Source: JAKPQD01 sp029572965 | GTDB taxonomy: Bacteria > Bacteroidota > Bacteroidia > Bacteroidales > DTGW01 | Direction of reading: 5' to 3' | DNA length: 52,105 nt | Assembly: GCA_035374585.1 (NCBI GenBank) | Contig: DAOSPF010000018.1 | Span: 1-52,105 of the forward strand | In this document: positions 17,150 to 26,189 of the stretch, one piece after another | Layout: every line of letters starts with the position of its first letter | Numbering within the stretch: the first letter of the stretch is position 1 | The notes under the pieces: model-generated | Databases searched by the model: none | Told to the model about the DNA's origin: nothing | Seen by the model: only the letters and a program-made list of their open reading frames with translations | Position numbers and translations under genes: made by a program

Positions 17150-19186
17150 ATGAATGAAAATATCATCCAAAAATTTCGGGACAAATTTATTGATGAGTCG
17201 GTAGGGCTTTTGGACCAAATGGAAAAAGACCTGCTTGAACTCGAGAAAGCCCCTCAGGATAAAGAGCTGTTAGAATCTGCATTCAGGGCTATGCATACCA
17301 TCAAGGGCGTTAGTGGTATGTATGGGTTTGAACATATCTGCGAATTCACGCATATTTTAGAAAACATATATCAGTCGCTGCGCGAGAAAAAAGTTTTTTT
17401 TAATAAAGAAATATCCGATTTGTCTTTTGCCGCCATTGACCACATACGCCGGCTCCTTGAAGACGAAAAGCTTAGAGATGAAGAAAATAAAAAAAGGCAC
17501 AAAAAACTTACCGATGAAATAAACGAACTGGCTAAGCGTTGCAACCTTTCTCAGCCTCAACCGGTTTTTAAACAAAACGAAAAGGTGCAGGCCGAAAAAA
17601 CCAAAAATTCATGGTACATCATCCTGAACACCAATGAGCAAATGTTTTTCAGGGGCATTAACCTGACAAGCCTCTTTAAAGAGCTTTCGCAGCTTGGAGA
17701 ATATCACATACAGCCTATTCCGGTACTAACAACACACGAAAGCGACTCATGGGGCATTGTGCTGGTATCAGACTGTTCAGAAAACGACATACGCGACGTA
17801 TTTATTTATATAGAAGACGATATCCAGATTTTCCGAATTACCAGCAGCGATATTTTTCACCCTGAAAATGAACCAAAAGTTGAGTTTGAAAAAACAGAAC
17901 AGGAAGAAATATCTTCAATCATCGACCTGGTTGAAGAAACAGAAAAGCCGCCTGTTTTTTATGCTGAAGAAAAGAAAGAAAGTAAAGAAACTGAAATTAT
18001 CAAGTCTGCCAGCTTCAAATTACAAACCAAGCGTATAGCTGTTGATTCGGCCAAGTTAGACCACCTGATGTACTTAGTCAGCGAGCTTATCACAATTAAT
18101 TCGCAATTGGTGCAGGCTACCAAAGGCAGTTATTATGCCAGCCTTCAGCATTACGTAGAACAGGTGGACAGCCTTTCAAAACAATTTCGCAACAATGCCC
18201 TCGAAATCAGGCTGGTACCTTTAAGTGATTTAGCTTTGCGTTTTCAGCGGTTGATACGCGATTTGTCATCGAATTTGGGCAAAAGTATAGCTTTTGTTAC
18301 CGAAGGCCTTGAAACCGAGCTGGACAAAAGCACTATAGATATACTGGCTGAGCCTTTGATGCATCTTATACGCAATTGTATTGACCACGGCATCGAGAGC
18401 CCTGAAAAGAGAGCTGGGAAAGGGAAGCCGGAAAAAGGTACTATCAAGCTTTCGGCAGTGCAATCAGGCAGTTATATCCTCATTTCTATTTCAGATGATG
18501 GCAATGGCATTGATACCGAAAAAGTGAAACAAAAAGCTATAGAAAAAGGTATCATTGGCCCCAATGACAACCCGTCGGACAAAGAACTTTTTGATTTTAT
18601 CTTTTTGCCTGGGTTTTCTACTGCCAAAAGCCTTACCGATGTTTCGGGACGTGGTGTTGGCATGGATGTGGTGAAAAAGAAAATCACCGATTTGCGTGGC
18701 GAAATCATAGTAGAGTCGCAAAAAAATGTTGGCACCACTTTTACACTTAAAATCCAGCAATCTATTGCCATTATCGACACCTTACTTTTCAGGGTTGAAA
18801 ATTCAAGCCTCATTGTGCCTATGTCTGATATTGAAATTTGCATACAAATGCCAATAGAAGAGCTTGATGCCCGTCGCAACACCGAAACCATAGAGTTTAA
18901 CGAAAGGTTGATAAAATTCTACGACCTGCGCCAAATGCTCAGCCTGACAGGCCAATACAAAGAAAATGTAAAATTGCTCATTATCAAACGCGAAGAACAA
19001 TTTGTAGCCATTATGGCCGACAAAATCATTGGCGAACACCAGGCTGTGCTGAAACCTTTAGGCAATACGCTAAAAGACCAAAACATTTTTTCGGCAGCCA
19101 GCCAGCTTGGAGATGGCAACCTGGCCTTCTTGCTGGATACTTCGGCTTTGTTCAAAAACATTAACATTTTAATGGACAGCTTTTAA
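17150..19186 (+). CDS. cheA: chemotaxis histidine kinase CheA
   Basis: This 678-residue protein has an N-terminal Hpt domain (phospho-acceptor His49 in AMHTIKG) and a variant regulatory domain (about 150-235). A charged linker leads to the P3 dimerisation helices (about 295-350). The ATPase has an N box HLIRNCIDHGIES about 405-417, DDGNGID about 449-455 and GRGVGMDVV about 500-508. The C-terminal CheW-like P5 domain spans about 535-678. All catalytic motifs are intact. It phosphorylates CheY-type regulators in response to receptors, but no cheY, cheB or cheR is in the window. It is the first gene of a same-strand block that runs through the porin at 25997. Confidence 0.95.
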   Translation: MNENIIQKFRDKFIDESVGLLDQMEKDLLELEKAPQDKELLESAFRAMHTIKGVSGMYGFEHICEFTHILENIYQSLREKKVFFNKEISDLSFAAIDHIRRLLEDEKLRDEENKKRHKKLTDEINELAKRCNLSQPQPVFKQNEKVQAEKTKNSWYIILNTNEQMFFRGINLTSLFKELSQLGEYHIQPIPVLTTHESDSWGIVLVSDCSENDIRDVFIYIEDDIQIFRITSSDIFHPENEPKVEFEKTEQEEISSIIDLVEETEKPPVFYAEEKKESKETEIIKSASFKLQTKRIAVDSAKLDHLMYLVSELITINSQLVQATKGSYYASLQHYVEQVDSLSKQFRNNALEIRLVPLSDLALRFQRLIRDLSSNLGKSIAFVTEGLETELDKSTIDILAEPLMHLIRNCIDHGIESPEKRAGKGKPEKGTIKLSAVQSGSYILISISDDGNGIDTEKVKQKAIEKGIIGPNDNPSDKELFDFIFLPGFSTAKSLTDVSGRGVGMDVVKKKITDLRGEIIVESQKNVGTTFTLKIQQSIAIIDTLLFRVENSSLIVPMSDIEICIQMPIEELDARRNTETIEFNERLIKFYDLRQMLSLTGQYKENVKLLIIKREEQFVAIMADKIIGEHQAVLKPLGNTLKDQNIFSAASQLGDGNLAFLLDTSALFKNINILMDSF

Positions 19187-19251
19187 CTTCAAAAAGCCTG
19201 CACCACAGGTACAGCAGACTATTATACATCACCATTTAAACCATTATAACA

Positions 19252-19962
19252 ATGAAAAAATTAATCGCCATTTTGTTATGCATGTACCAGGTACATGCTA
19301 TATGTCAGGAAAAAGCTGAAAATAGCGCTGCATCTTTTTCCCTTAACGCCGATGTTGTTAGCCGATATGTTTGGAGGGGATTACTATATAGCCCCAATGT
19401 CAACGTGCAGCCTTATGCTGCTTTTTCGTACAAAGGTTTGTCGTTAAGCACATGGGCTTCTTACGGCATTTCGGACAGATATGCTGAAGTGGACTTTACT
19501 TTGAGCTATGCCATTGATAACCTTAGCGTATCTGTAAACGATTATTACAACGAGTTTGAAGACAGCCTGGGGACAAACAGGCATTTCAATTTTAAAGACA
19601 ACACTACCCCCCATGCTTTAGAGGCCACTCTTTCTTATAAAATATCCGAAACAATGCCCCTTACTTTGTCCTTGTCCTCTTTTTTCTATGGCAATGACAA
19701 AGACAGCGAAGGGGAAAACATGTACTCATCGTACATTGAGGCTTCATATCCATTTGATTTCAGCAATTATTCATTCAACCTTTTCATCGGGGGTACCCTG
19801 GACAAAGGGTTATATGCCGACAAAGCCGCTATTGTCAATGTTGGTTTTTCTGCTACCAGGCAGATAAAAGTATCTGATAGTTTTCAACTGCCTTTTAGTG
19901 CATCGTTAATTTCTAACCCTTATGCTGAAGATATTTTTATGGTACTCAAATTGAGTTTCTGA
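19252..19962 (+). CDS. TorF-like putative outer-membrane porin/barrel
   Basis: This 236-residue protein has a signal peptide (about 1-18, ending HAICQ). NADVVSRYVWRGLLYSPNVNVQPYAAFSYKGLSLSTWASYG is characteristic of the TorF family of putative porins, and the protein ends with the aromatic LKLSF expected of a barrel. It lies between cheA and a receptor gene, an unusual place for an outer-membrane protein, and may help a ligand reach the periplasmic sensor domain. That link is inference. Confidence 0.75.
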   Translation: MKKLIAILLCMYQVHAICQEKAENSAASFSLNADVVSRYVWRGLLYSPNVNVQPYAAFSYKGLSLSTWASYGISDRYAEVDFTLSYAIDNLSVSVNDYYNEFEDSLGTNRHFNFKDNTTPHALEATLSYKISETMPLTLSLSSFFYGNDKDSEGENMYSSYIEASYPFDFSNYSFNLFIGGTLDKGLYADKAAIVNVGFSATRQIKVSDSFQLPFSASLISNPYAEDIFMVLKLSF

Positions 19963-20079
19963 CCTGAAAATGAACCTTGCAAACAAGACAATAAAATGCA
20001 GGTATTCCATCTGCTTACATTATATGGCAAATATTGATGGATTAAATAATTGAATTTCAATAAATTAAAATTTATAAAG

Positions 20080-22191
20080 ATGAAAACACAAAAATTTGTA
20101 TCGCTAAAGCAAAAGTTGGGTTTGATTGTTGGAACAGGGATAACCCTGACGGCGCTTGTATTAATCTCTTATTCATCAATAAAAACCCGGACAGATTCGA
20201 TAAATTCGGCAAAAAGCAATGCCTTGGCGTTGGCTCAGGATTTTGCGGTGAATATCTCTTTAGAACTTGAAACTGCCATATCTTCATCAAGGTCAATGGC
20301 CAATGCCCTCTCGGCTGTTGGCGACCCAAAATCGCCCATCAGGCTATCGCGTGAAGAGGCTATGAAAATGGCCGAGAAAGTTTTGTTTTCGAACCCCAAC
20401 TTTTTGGGCTTTACTTTGGCCTTTGAACCCAATGCCTTTGACGGGCAGGATGCAAAATTCCGTAACGCTGAAGCCCATGACAAAACTGGCCGTTTTCTGG
20501 TATATCAAACCAAAAAAGTTGATAATACAGTTGCCCGTGAGGTGCTTATTGATTATGACGACCCCGAAAAAGCCCCTTGGTATTGGGTACCCAAAAAAAC
20601 TATGAACGAATTTTTGACAGAACCCGTTATTTACCCTGTTCAGGGAGTGGACGTGCTCATGGTATCTTTCATGACCCCGGTTATCAACAATGGCCGCTTT
20701 TTGGGGAACACCGGCATAGATTACCCTATAGATTTCATGCAGCATAAAGTTAAAAAAGCCGGTTATTATGACTCGTTGGCTATCATCAGCATTATATCTA
20801 ACGAGGGTACATTTGTGGCGCATTCCAAAACCCCCGAACTAATAAACCATTCGCTAAATACCATTTATTCAGATGCCCCGGGTCAAATACTAAAAATAAA
20901 AAAGGGCGAAAAACAAATATTTGTGCAAAACGATACCCTTTCGATACATGTGCCCTTGAATATTGGACAAACCCACCGGCCATGGCAGGTACGCATGGAA
21001 GTGCCAATGAAGATAATTACAGCAGAAGCTAATGAACAAATGTGGTTTCAGCTTTCTATGGGAGTAATCCTTATTATTGTCAGCATAGTAGTAATAAGGC
21101 TTTTTGTAAAACGTATCATTAAGCCTGTTGGTATTATGTCTGAAAAAGCTAAAGCTGCAGCAGAAGGCAACCTGGTTTACGAAACCATAGGCGACAAAAC
21201 CAATGATGAGATAGGACTTTTGTCCGATGCACTCGATACCATGATAGAAAAAATAAAAGATGTAGTGTCAAACGTGATAATAAGCTCTGAAAACTTTGTC
21301 GAAAGCAGTAAGCAACTTAGTGCTTCAGCCCAGCAAATATCGAGCGGGGCAAATGAACAAGCCGCTGCCAGCGAAGAAATATCTTCATCTATTGAAGAAA
21401 TGGCCTCATCGGTCAACCAAAATGCCGAAAATGCCCAACAAACCGAAAGGTTGGCCTCGAGTGCCGCCCAAAACATCAAAACAGCCAACGATGCTGTTAT
21501 TGAAACCATTACAGCAATGAAAACTATTATCCAAAAGATATCTATCATCAAAGAAATAGCCGAAAAAACAGACTTATTGGCGGTTAACGCAGCCATCGAG
21601 TCGGCCAGGGCTGGCGAATATGGCAAAGGGTTTGCGGTTGTCGCCAGTGAAGTACGAAAATTGGCAGAACATAGCCAAAATGCAGCAAAAGAGATTGACG
21701 ATATTTCGGTCTCGAGTCTTCAAATTGCCGAAAAATCCGGACAAATGCTCAATGCCGTGATCCCCGAAATCCAAAACACCGCAAAGCTTGTACAGGAAAT
21801 TACCGCTACCAGTATTGAACAAAATGGGGGTGTCTCGCAAATAAGCAATGCCATCCAACAACTGTCAACAGTGGTACAACAAAATTCAGCCCTTTCTGAA
21901 GAACTGGCAGCCAGCTCTGAAGAGCTTACCGGGCAGGCTACGCTATTGTTAGAGTCAATTTCATATTTCAAAATATCTAAAAACGATATTAGCAATGAAA
22001 CAGATGAAGAAATTGAAAACCAGATCAAAAAACTCTCAGCCCTTCTCGATTCGCGAAAAAAAGGCCCAAATAAAAAAGAAACCCAAATAAAACAAAAAGT
22101 GTCAGAACCCAAAAAAGACCCTTTAAAAGGGTTTAAAATTCACTTAGATGACAAAGAAAATGATAAAGACAAAGAATATGAATCAATGTAA
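20080..22191 (+). CDS. methyl-accepting chemotaxis protein with Cache-type periplasmic domain
   Basis: The 703-residue receptor has a first membrane segment about 13-32, then a large periplasmic domain to about 320. That domain is of double-Cache type: FTLAFEPNAFDGQD, APWYWVPKKT, EPVIYPVQGVDVLMVSFMTPVINNGRFLGNTGIDYPIDF. A second membrane segment, a HAMP domain and the signalling hairpin follow (EKTDLLAVNAAIESARAG...GKGFAVVASEVRKLAEHS). The C-terminus is a Lys-rich tail with no CheR-tethering pentapeptide. The frame could begin at a TTG 30 bases upstream; ATG 20080 is preferred. It probably senses a small organic ligand and works with the neighbouring CheW. Confidence 0.93.
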   Translation: MKTQKFVSLKQKLGLIVGTGITLTALVLISYSSIKTRTDSINSAKSNALALAQDFAVNISLELETAISSSRSMANALSAVGDPKSPIRLSREEAMKMAEKVLFSNPNFLGFTLAFEPNAFDGQDAKFRNAEAHDKTGRFLVYQTKKVDNTVAREVLIDYDDPEKAPWYWVPKKTMNEFLTEPVIYPVQGVDVLMVSFMTPVINNGRFLGNTGIDYPIDFMQHKVKKAGYYDSLAIISIISNEGTFVAHSKTPELINHSLNTIYSDAPGQILKIKKGEKQIFVQNDTLSIHVPLNIGQTHRPWQVRMEVPMKIITAEANEQMWFQLSMGVILIIVSIVVIRLFVKRIIKPVGIMSEKAKAAAEGNLVYETIGDKTNDEIGLLSDALDTMIEKIKDVVSNVIISSENFVESSKQLSASAQQISSGANEQAAASEEISSSIEEMASSVNQNAENAQQTERLASSAAQNIKTANDAVIETITAMKTIIQKISIIKEIAEKTDLLAVNAAIESARAGEYGKGFAVVASEVRKLAEHSQNAAKEIDDISVSSLQIAEKSGQMLNAVIPEIQNTAKLVQEITATSIEQNGGVSQISNAIQQLSTVVQQNSALSEELAASSEELTGQATLLLESISYFKISKNDISNETDEEIENQIKKLSALLDSRKKGPNKKETQIKQKVSEPKKDPLKGFKIHLDDKENDKDKEYESM

Positions 22192-22207
22192 AAATTAAAT
22201 TAATACC

Positions 22208-22687
22208 ATGAGCAACACATACTTGTCATTTGTTGTTGGCGAAGAACAATTTGCCGTCAACGTAACCAAAGTACTGGAAGTACTTCAAAAGCAAACCATT
22301 ACCAAAGTGCCCAATGCCCCGGACTTTATCAAAGGCATTATCAACTTCAGGGGCGAAGTAGTGCCTGTTTTCGAAATGCGGGTAAAATTTAACCTTGCCG
22401 AGCGTGACGAAACAAAAGGCTATGTAATCATCATCCTTGATTTACAATCAGGAGAAGAAACCATACGTATTGGGGCCATTGCAGATAAGGTAAGAGATGT
22501 TATCACCCTTAATGATAGCGACATAAAACCTGTACCTGCCATGAACAAAGATTTTAATACTGAATTTTTACAGGGCATTGTCAAGCTGAACGACAAATTC
22601 ATCCTGCTGCTCAATGTAGATAAAGTATTTACAAGCAATCAGTTGCAGCAACTCCATGATAGCTCTGAAGTTTTAAAAAATGCATAA
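22208..22687 (+). CDS. cheW: chemotaxis coupling protein CheW
   Basis: This 159-residue protein is a single CheW/SH3-like domain (YLSFVVGEEQFAVNVTKVLEVLQ; PDFIKGIINFRGEVVPVFEMRVKF; IRIGAIADKVRDVITL). It links receptors to CheA at the inner membrane. It lies 16 bases after one receptor gene and 20 bases before the next, so it is clearly part of the same transcript. Confidence 0.95.
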   Translation: MSNTYLSFVVGEEQFAVNVTKVLEVLQKQTITKVPNAPDFIKGIINFRGEVVPVFEMRVKFNLAERDETKGYVIIILDLQSGEETIRIGAIADKVRDVITLNDSDIKPVPAMNKDFNTEFLQGIVKLNDKFILLLNVDKVFTSNQLQQLHDSSEVLKNA

Positions 22688-22707
22688 TAAATAAATTATA
22701 AAAAAAA

Positions 22708-24465
22708 ATGAAAACCATGAAAACATTGAACAATTTTAGCATTGGGAGCCGGTTGACCTTTGTATTTGGTTTAATTATTGTACTTAGCATAGTAAACCTT
22801 TTTGTGAACCTGCGAGGCCTCGACAAATCCAGCAAAGCCATTGATATAATGCATGTTTCGCAAACCAGTATCTCTTATTTGCTCGAAGCCGACCGCGATG
22901 CCTACCAATCGAGTATTGGTATCAGTCAATGTTTAGACAAAGAGCCAAATGATAATGCTGAATTAGAAGCTTATATTACGGACATTTTAGATAACCGCGG
23001 ACAGATAAAAACCCGTTATACCAAATTTGCCGAAGAATTTAATGTCAAGCAAAATCAGGCTTATGCTGCCATTGATTCTAACTTTTGGTTGAAATATAAC
23101 GATTTGTGCACTTATTCTGATGAAATAGTAAATCATTTAAAAGCCCGCAAATACAAACAAGCTGCTGCTATCTATTTCACAGACTATCAGGATGCTTTTA
23201 AGCCAATGCGTGAAGCTATCAACCAGTTTACCGAAATTCACCAAAACGACTCTCAAAAGTCATACGAAACCAACAAAGAAGTGAGCAGGAATATCCGCAT
23301 CAATTCTATTTCCATATTTATAGCCATAGTCATTATCTTCCTCATCAGTGATATCCTTTTAACACAAAGTATAGCCAAACCATTGTCAAATGCAGTGAAT
23401 ATTACCACCAAAATTTCGGGCGGCGACCTCACCGAAGAGTTTGAGGTGGTTGGAAAAGACGAAACCAGCAAAGTACTGGGCGCTATTAAAGCCATGTCAG
23501 GCAAAATTAGTGAAACGGTATCTTCTATTAAGATTTCGGCCGAAAACTTCTTCGAAAGCAGCAAGCAAATAAGCGCATCATCGCAGCAGATTGCTTCAGG
23601 GGCCAATCAACAAGCTTCGGCCAGCGAAGAGATATCTTCGTCGATTGAAGAAATGGCTGCCAGCATCAACCAAAACACTGATAATGCTAAGCAAACCGAA
23701 AAACTTGCTTTGCAAGCCGTTGAAAACCTAAAAATTGCCAATGACTCGGTAGCTCATACCCTGAAAGATATGAAGATGATTATCCAAAAAATATCTGTGA
23801 TTAAAGAAATAGCCGAAAAAACCGATTTGCTTGCTGTAAATGCTGCTATTGAAGCTGCCCGAGCTGGCGAAACAGGCAAAGGCTTTGCAGTAGTTGCCAC
23901 AGAAGTACGTAAGCTTGCCGAACACAGCCAACAAGCTGCCAAAGAAATAGATGACCTTTCTGCATCAAGCGTCCTTATTGCCGACAAATCTGGACAACTC
24001 TTAGCATCAGTTACCCCTGAGATACAAAATATAGCAAAGCTAATCCAGGAAATATCGGCTACCAGTATCGAACAAAACACCGGCGCTGCCCAAATCAGCG
24101 CTTCCGTTCAGCAGCTTTCGCAAGTAGTTCAGCAAAATGCCGCGTTGGCCGAAGAATTGGCTGCCAGCTCCGAAGAACTTACCGGGCAAGCCTCATCGTT
24201 GCTCGACAACGTTTCGTATTTCAAAACCAGTCGCGAAGAAATTGACAAATACACCGACGAAGAATTCAATATGCTGATGAAACGTATCAACGAAATACTG
24301 GCTGCAAAAAACAGAAATGGGGGCGCTGAACCTGCTCCATTCCAAAAAAACCTCAAAGCCGAAAAAAATGTTGTTGCTTCGGTAAAACCTGCAGCTAAAC
24401 CTGCCCCAAAAGATGGCCTTGACATAAAATTAGAAGAAAAAGACCCTGACTACGACAAGTTCTAA
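22708..24465 (+). CDS. methyl-accepting chemotaxis protein with four-helix-bundle sensor domain
   Basis: This 585-residue receptor starts with a membrane segment (about 12-30). A helical periplasmic domain of 4HB_MCP type follows (about 35-195: SSKAIDIMHVSQTSISYLLEADRDAYQSS), then a second membrane segment (about 198-215), HAMP, and the conserved signalling tip (EKTDLLAVNAAIEAARAGETGKGFAVVATEVRKLAEHS). Its signalling half is very like that of the receptor at 20080, so the two probably share recent ancestry or gene conversion there. Sensor domains are unrelated. Confidence 0.93.
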   Translation: MKTMKTLNNFSIGSRLTFVFGLIIVLSIVNLFVNLRGLDKSSKAIDIMHVSQTSISYLLEADRDAYQSSIGISQCLDKEPNDNAELEAYITDILDNRGQIKTRYTKFAEEFNVKQNQAYAAIDSNFWLKYNDLCTYSDEIVNHLKARKYKQAAAIYFTDYQDAFKPMREAINQFTEIHQNDSQKSYETNKEVSRNIRINSISIFIAIVIIFLISDILLTQSIAKPLSNAVNITTKISGGDLTEEFEVVGKDETSKVLGAIKAMSGKISETVSSIKISAENFFESSKQISASSQQIASGANQQASASEEISSSIEEMAASINQNTDNAKQTEKLALQAVENLKIANDSVAHTLKDMKMIIQKISVIKEIAEKTDLLAVNAAIEAARAGETGKGFAVVATEVRKLAEHSQQAAKEIDDLSASSVLIADKSGQLLASVTPEIQNIAKLIQEISATSIEQNTGAAQISASVQQLSQVVQQNAALAEELAASSEELTGQASSLLDNVSYFKTSREEIDKYTDEEFNMLMKRINEILAAKNRNGGAEPAPFQKNLKAEKNVVASVKPAAKPAPKDGLDIKLEEKDPDYDKF

Positions 24466-24476
24466 GAGTGTATAAC

Positions 24477-24528
24477 ATCCTGTAACTATGGCAAAGCTGC
24501 AAAACTTTGTCATAGTCCCTTACAGGAT
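24477..24528 (+). terminator. long hairpin between chemotaxis genes and porin gene
   Basis: ATCCTGTAA-CTATGGCAAAG (24477-24496) pairs with CTTTGTCATAG-TCCC-TTACAGGAT (24505-24528), with one mismatch and a small bulge. It sits 10 bases after the receptor stop and just before a promoter box. No T run follows, so it may be an mRNA stabiliser or operator rather than a simple terminator. Confidence 0.55.
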
Positions 24529-24533
24529 ATTGT

Positions 24534-24541
24534 TATCTTTG
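24534..24541 (+). promoter_or_regulatory. -7 box for the porin gene
   Basis: TATCTTTG is an exact TAnnTTTG match immediately after the hairpin. It would give the porin transcript a leader of about 170 bases, containing the sequences noted at 24586-24620 and about 24634. Confidence 0.45.
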
Positions 24542-24585
24542 CCTTTTGAAAAAATGAAACGTTAAGCCAGACTTTCAAAAAGAAA

Positions 24586-24620
24586 TATGATGAAACACCC
24601 ATGATTATTCAATCGCAAAC
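24586..24620 (+). repeat. fragment of dispersed repeat family B
   Basis: ATGAAACACCCATGATTATTC matches the start of the 41119-41221 copy (ATGAAACACCCATGATTCTATC) and, reversed, the end of the 4181-4392 copy. The palindromic core is absent here. Confidence 0.5.
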
Positions 24621-24713
24621 AAATATTTATCGGCAGGTGTTCCATCCGTTCACCTTAAAGCATATAATGATGGCTTAAATTGCTAATTTTTAACAAGTTA
24701 GAATTTTATACGG

Positions 24714-25997
24714 ATGAAAAAAAATATTATATCATTAGCAAGTTTAGCTGTTATGCTTTCACTGGGACAAGCTGAAGCCCAGGAGACACAAGCTAAAAGT
24801 GGGACCGACACATTGGCTCCAATGGTCAAAGAGGTGCAAGCTGATTTGAAAAAGCTGAAAAAAATTAAAATCAGCGGATACATACAAGGACAATACCAAA
24901 AAGCCGAATCAAAAGGGATTGAAACATTTAGTGGCGACGATTTCCCTTCAGACATTGACCAAAGGTTTGTTACCCGCCGTGGAAGGCTCAAAACTACATA
25001 TACAGGAAAACTTAGTGAAATGGCAATCCAATTGGACGTTACTGTTGAAAAAGGCGTTGCCCTCAAAGAAGCCTATTATAAGGTTACAGAACCAGTTTTG
25101 AAAACAGTATCCCTGCAGTTTGGGCTTTTCATGAGGCCTTTTAGTCATGAATTAAATTATTCCAATACCATCATGGAATATCCCGAACGTACCAGAGTAG
25201 TACAAAATGTATTGTCGGGAGAAACAGACCTTGGGGCTTGCCTGATATTCCAGCTACCAAAAGAAAACCCGCTAAGTGCTTTGCGTCTTGACTTTGGCCT
25301 TTTTAATGGAACAAGCAACAAAGGGGCTGATTATGACAATGAGAAAGACTTTATCGGACGATTGTCATATAACAACACTTTTGCTGACAAATATATTACT
25401 TTAGGTGCCGGTATTTCTTATTTTAACGGAGGTACATGGAATTTTGCAACTAACTATTACGAGTGGAAAGATACTGCATTTACAAGTATTACAGCGGACA
25501 GCCTTAAGGTACTCAAAAAAAATTACATGGGAGCAGATATCCAGCTTACCCTGGATAACAGTTTTGGACAAACCCAAATACGTGGCGAAATGATGTGGGG
25601 GACACAGCCAACGGCCAATGATAAAACAAAAACATTTCTTGAAGCATACAAAAAACCTGCTTATATGCGCGATTTTTCGGGTGGGTACGTTTGCCTGGTG
25701 CAAACTATTGCAAAAACAAAACATCAGTTTGTGGTGAAATATGATTGGTACGATCCCAATACAAAAGTAAATAAAGATGAGGTTGGTGCTAAAACGCCAT
25801 CAGGAGCAACAAATTTGACTACAAAAGCAGATATTGCTTATACTACCTTAGGCCTGGGCTGGATATACAACTGGGACGAAAATGTAAAGATTACTGCCTA
25901 CTACGACATGGTATCTAACGAAAAAACCCTCTTGAAGGGTTATACCGAAGATTTGAAAGACAATGTATTTACTTTGAGGGTGCAGTACAAGTTCTGA
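24714..25997 (+). CDS. porin, phosphate-selective porin O/P-like
   Basis: This 427-residue outer-membrane protein has a signal peptide (about 1-22, ending EAQ) and a short helical, Lys-rich segment (VKEVQADLKKLKKIK). The barrel has the opening ISGYIQGQYQ, FVTRRGRLKTTYTGKLSEMAIQLD and FGLFMRPFSHELNYSN that mark the OprO/OprP-like family. The last residues (FTLRVQYKF) end in Phe, as needed for barrel assembly. It follows the chemotaxis genes but has its own promoter candidate. Phosphate specificity is not implied by the family name in Bacteroidota. Confidence 0.85.
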   Translation: MKKNIISLASLAVMLSLGQAEAQETQAKSGTDTLAPMVKEVQADLKKLKKIKISGYIQGQYQKAESKGIETFSGDDFPSDIDQRFVTRRGRLKTTYTGKLSEMAIQLDVTVEKGVALKEAYYKVTEPVLKTVSLQFGLFMRPFSHELNYSNTIMEYPERTRVVQNVLSGETDLGACLIFQLPKENPLSALRLDFGLFNGTSNKGADYDNEKDFIGRLSYNNTFADKYITLGAGISYFNGGTWNFATNYYEWKDTAFTSITADSLKVLKKNYMGADIQLTLDNSFGQTQIRGEMMWGTQPTANDKTKTFLEAYKKPAYMRDFSGGYVCLVQTIAKTKHQFVVKYDWYDPNTKVNKDEVGAKTPSGATNLTTKADIAYTTLGLGWIYNWDENVKITAYYDMVSNEKTLLKGYTEDLKDNVFTLRVQYKF

Positions 25998-26146
25998 TAG
26001 CTTTTTTCAATAATACAAAGAAAGTGCCAGTAGCCTTTGAGGTATCAAACTGATATGGTTTATCTGCAACAGGAAGCTCAAAAACCAGGTTTTCAGCACA
26101 AATAAAGGCTATGCAGCCTATTGGTTAAAAATTCAATTCATTTTTT

Positions 26147-26185
26147 AAAGCAGGATTTCCGAAAGAGAATCCTGCTTTTTTTTCA
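26147..26185 (+). terminator. terminator downstream of the porin gene
   Basis: AAAGCAGGAT (26147-26156) pairs perfectly with ATCCTGCTTT (26169-26178), followed by a run of T. It lies 150 bases past the porin stop and just before the 3' end of the convergent receptor pseudogene. Confidence 0.85.
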
Positions 26186-26189
26186 GCAT

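Noticed and set aside
21177..22112. Long minus-strand frames over the receptor gene
   Set aside because: They are shadows of the highly repetitive, Ala/Glu-rich signalling domain of a clear chemoreceptor.
17150..24465. A complete chemotaxis operon including response regulator and methylation enzymes
   Set aside because: No CheY, CheR, CheB, CheC or CheD sequence was found in the window.
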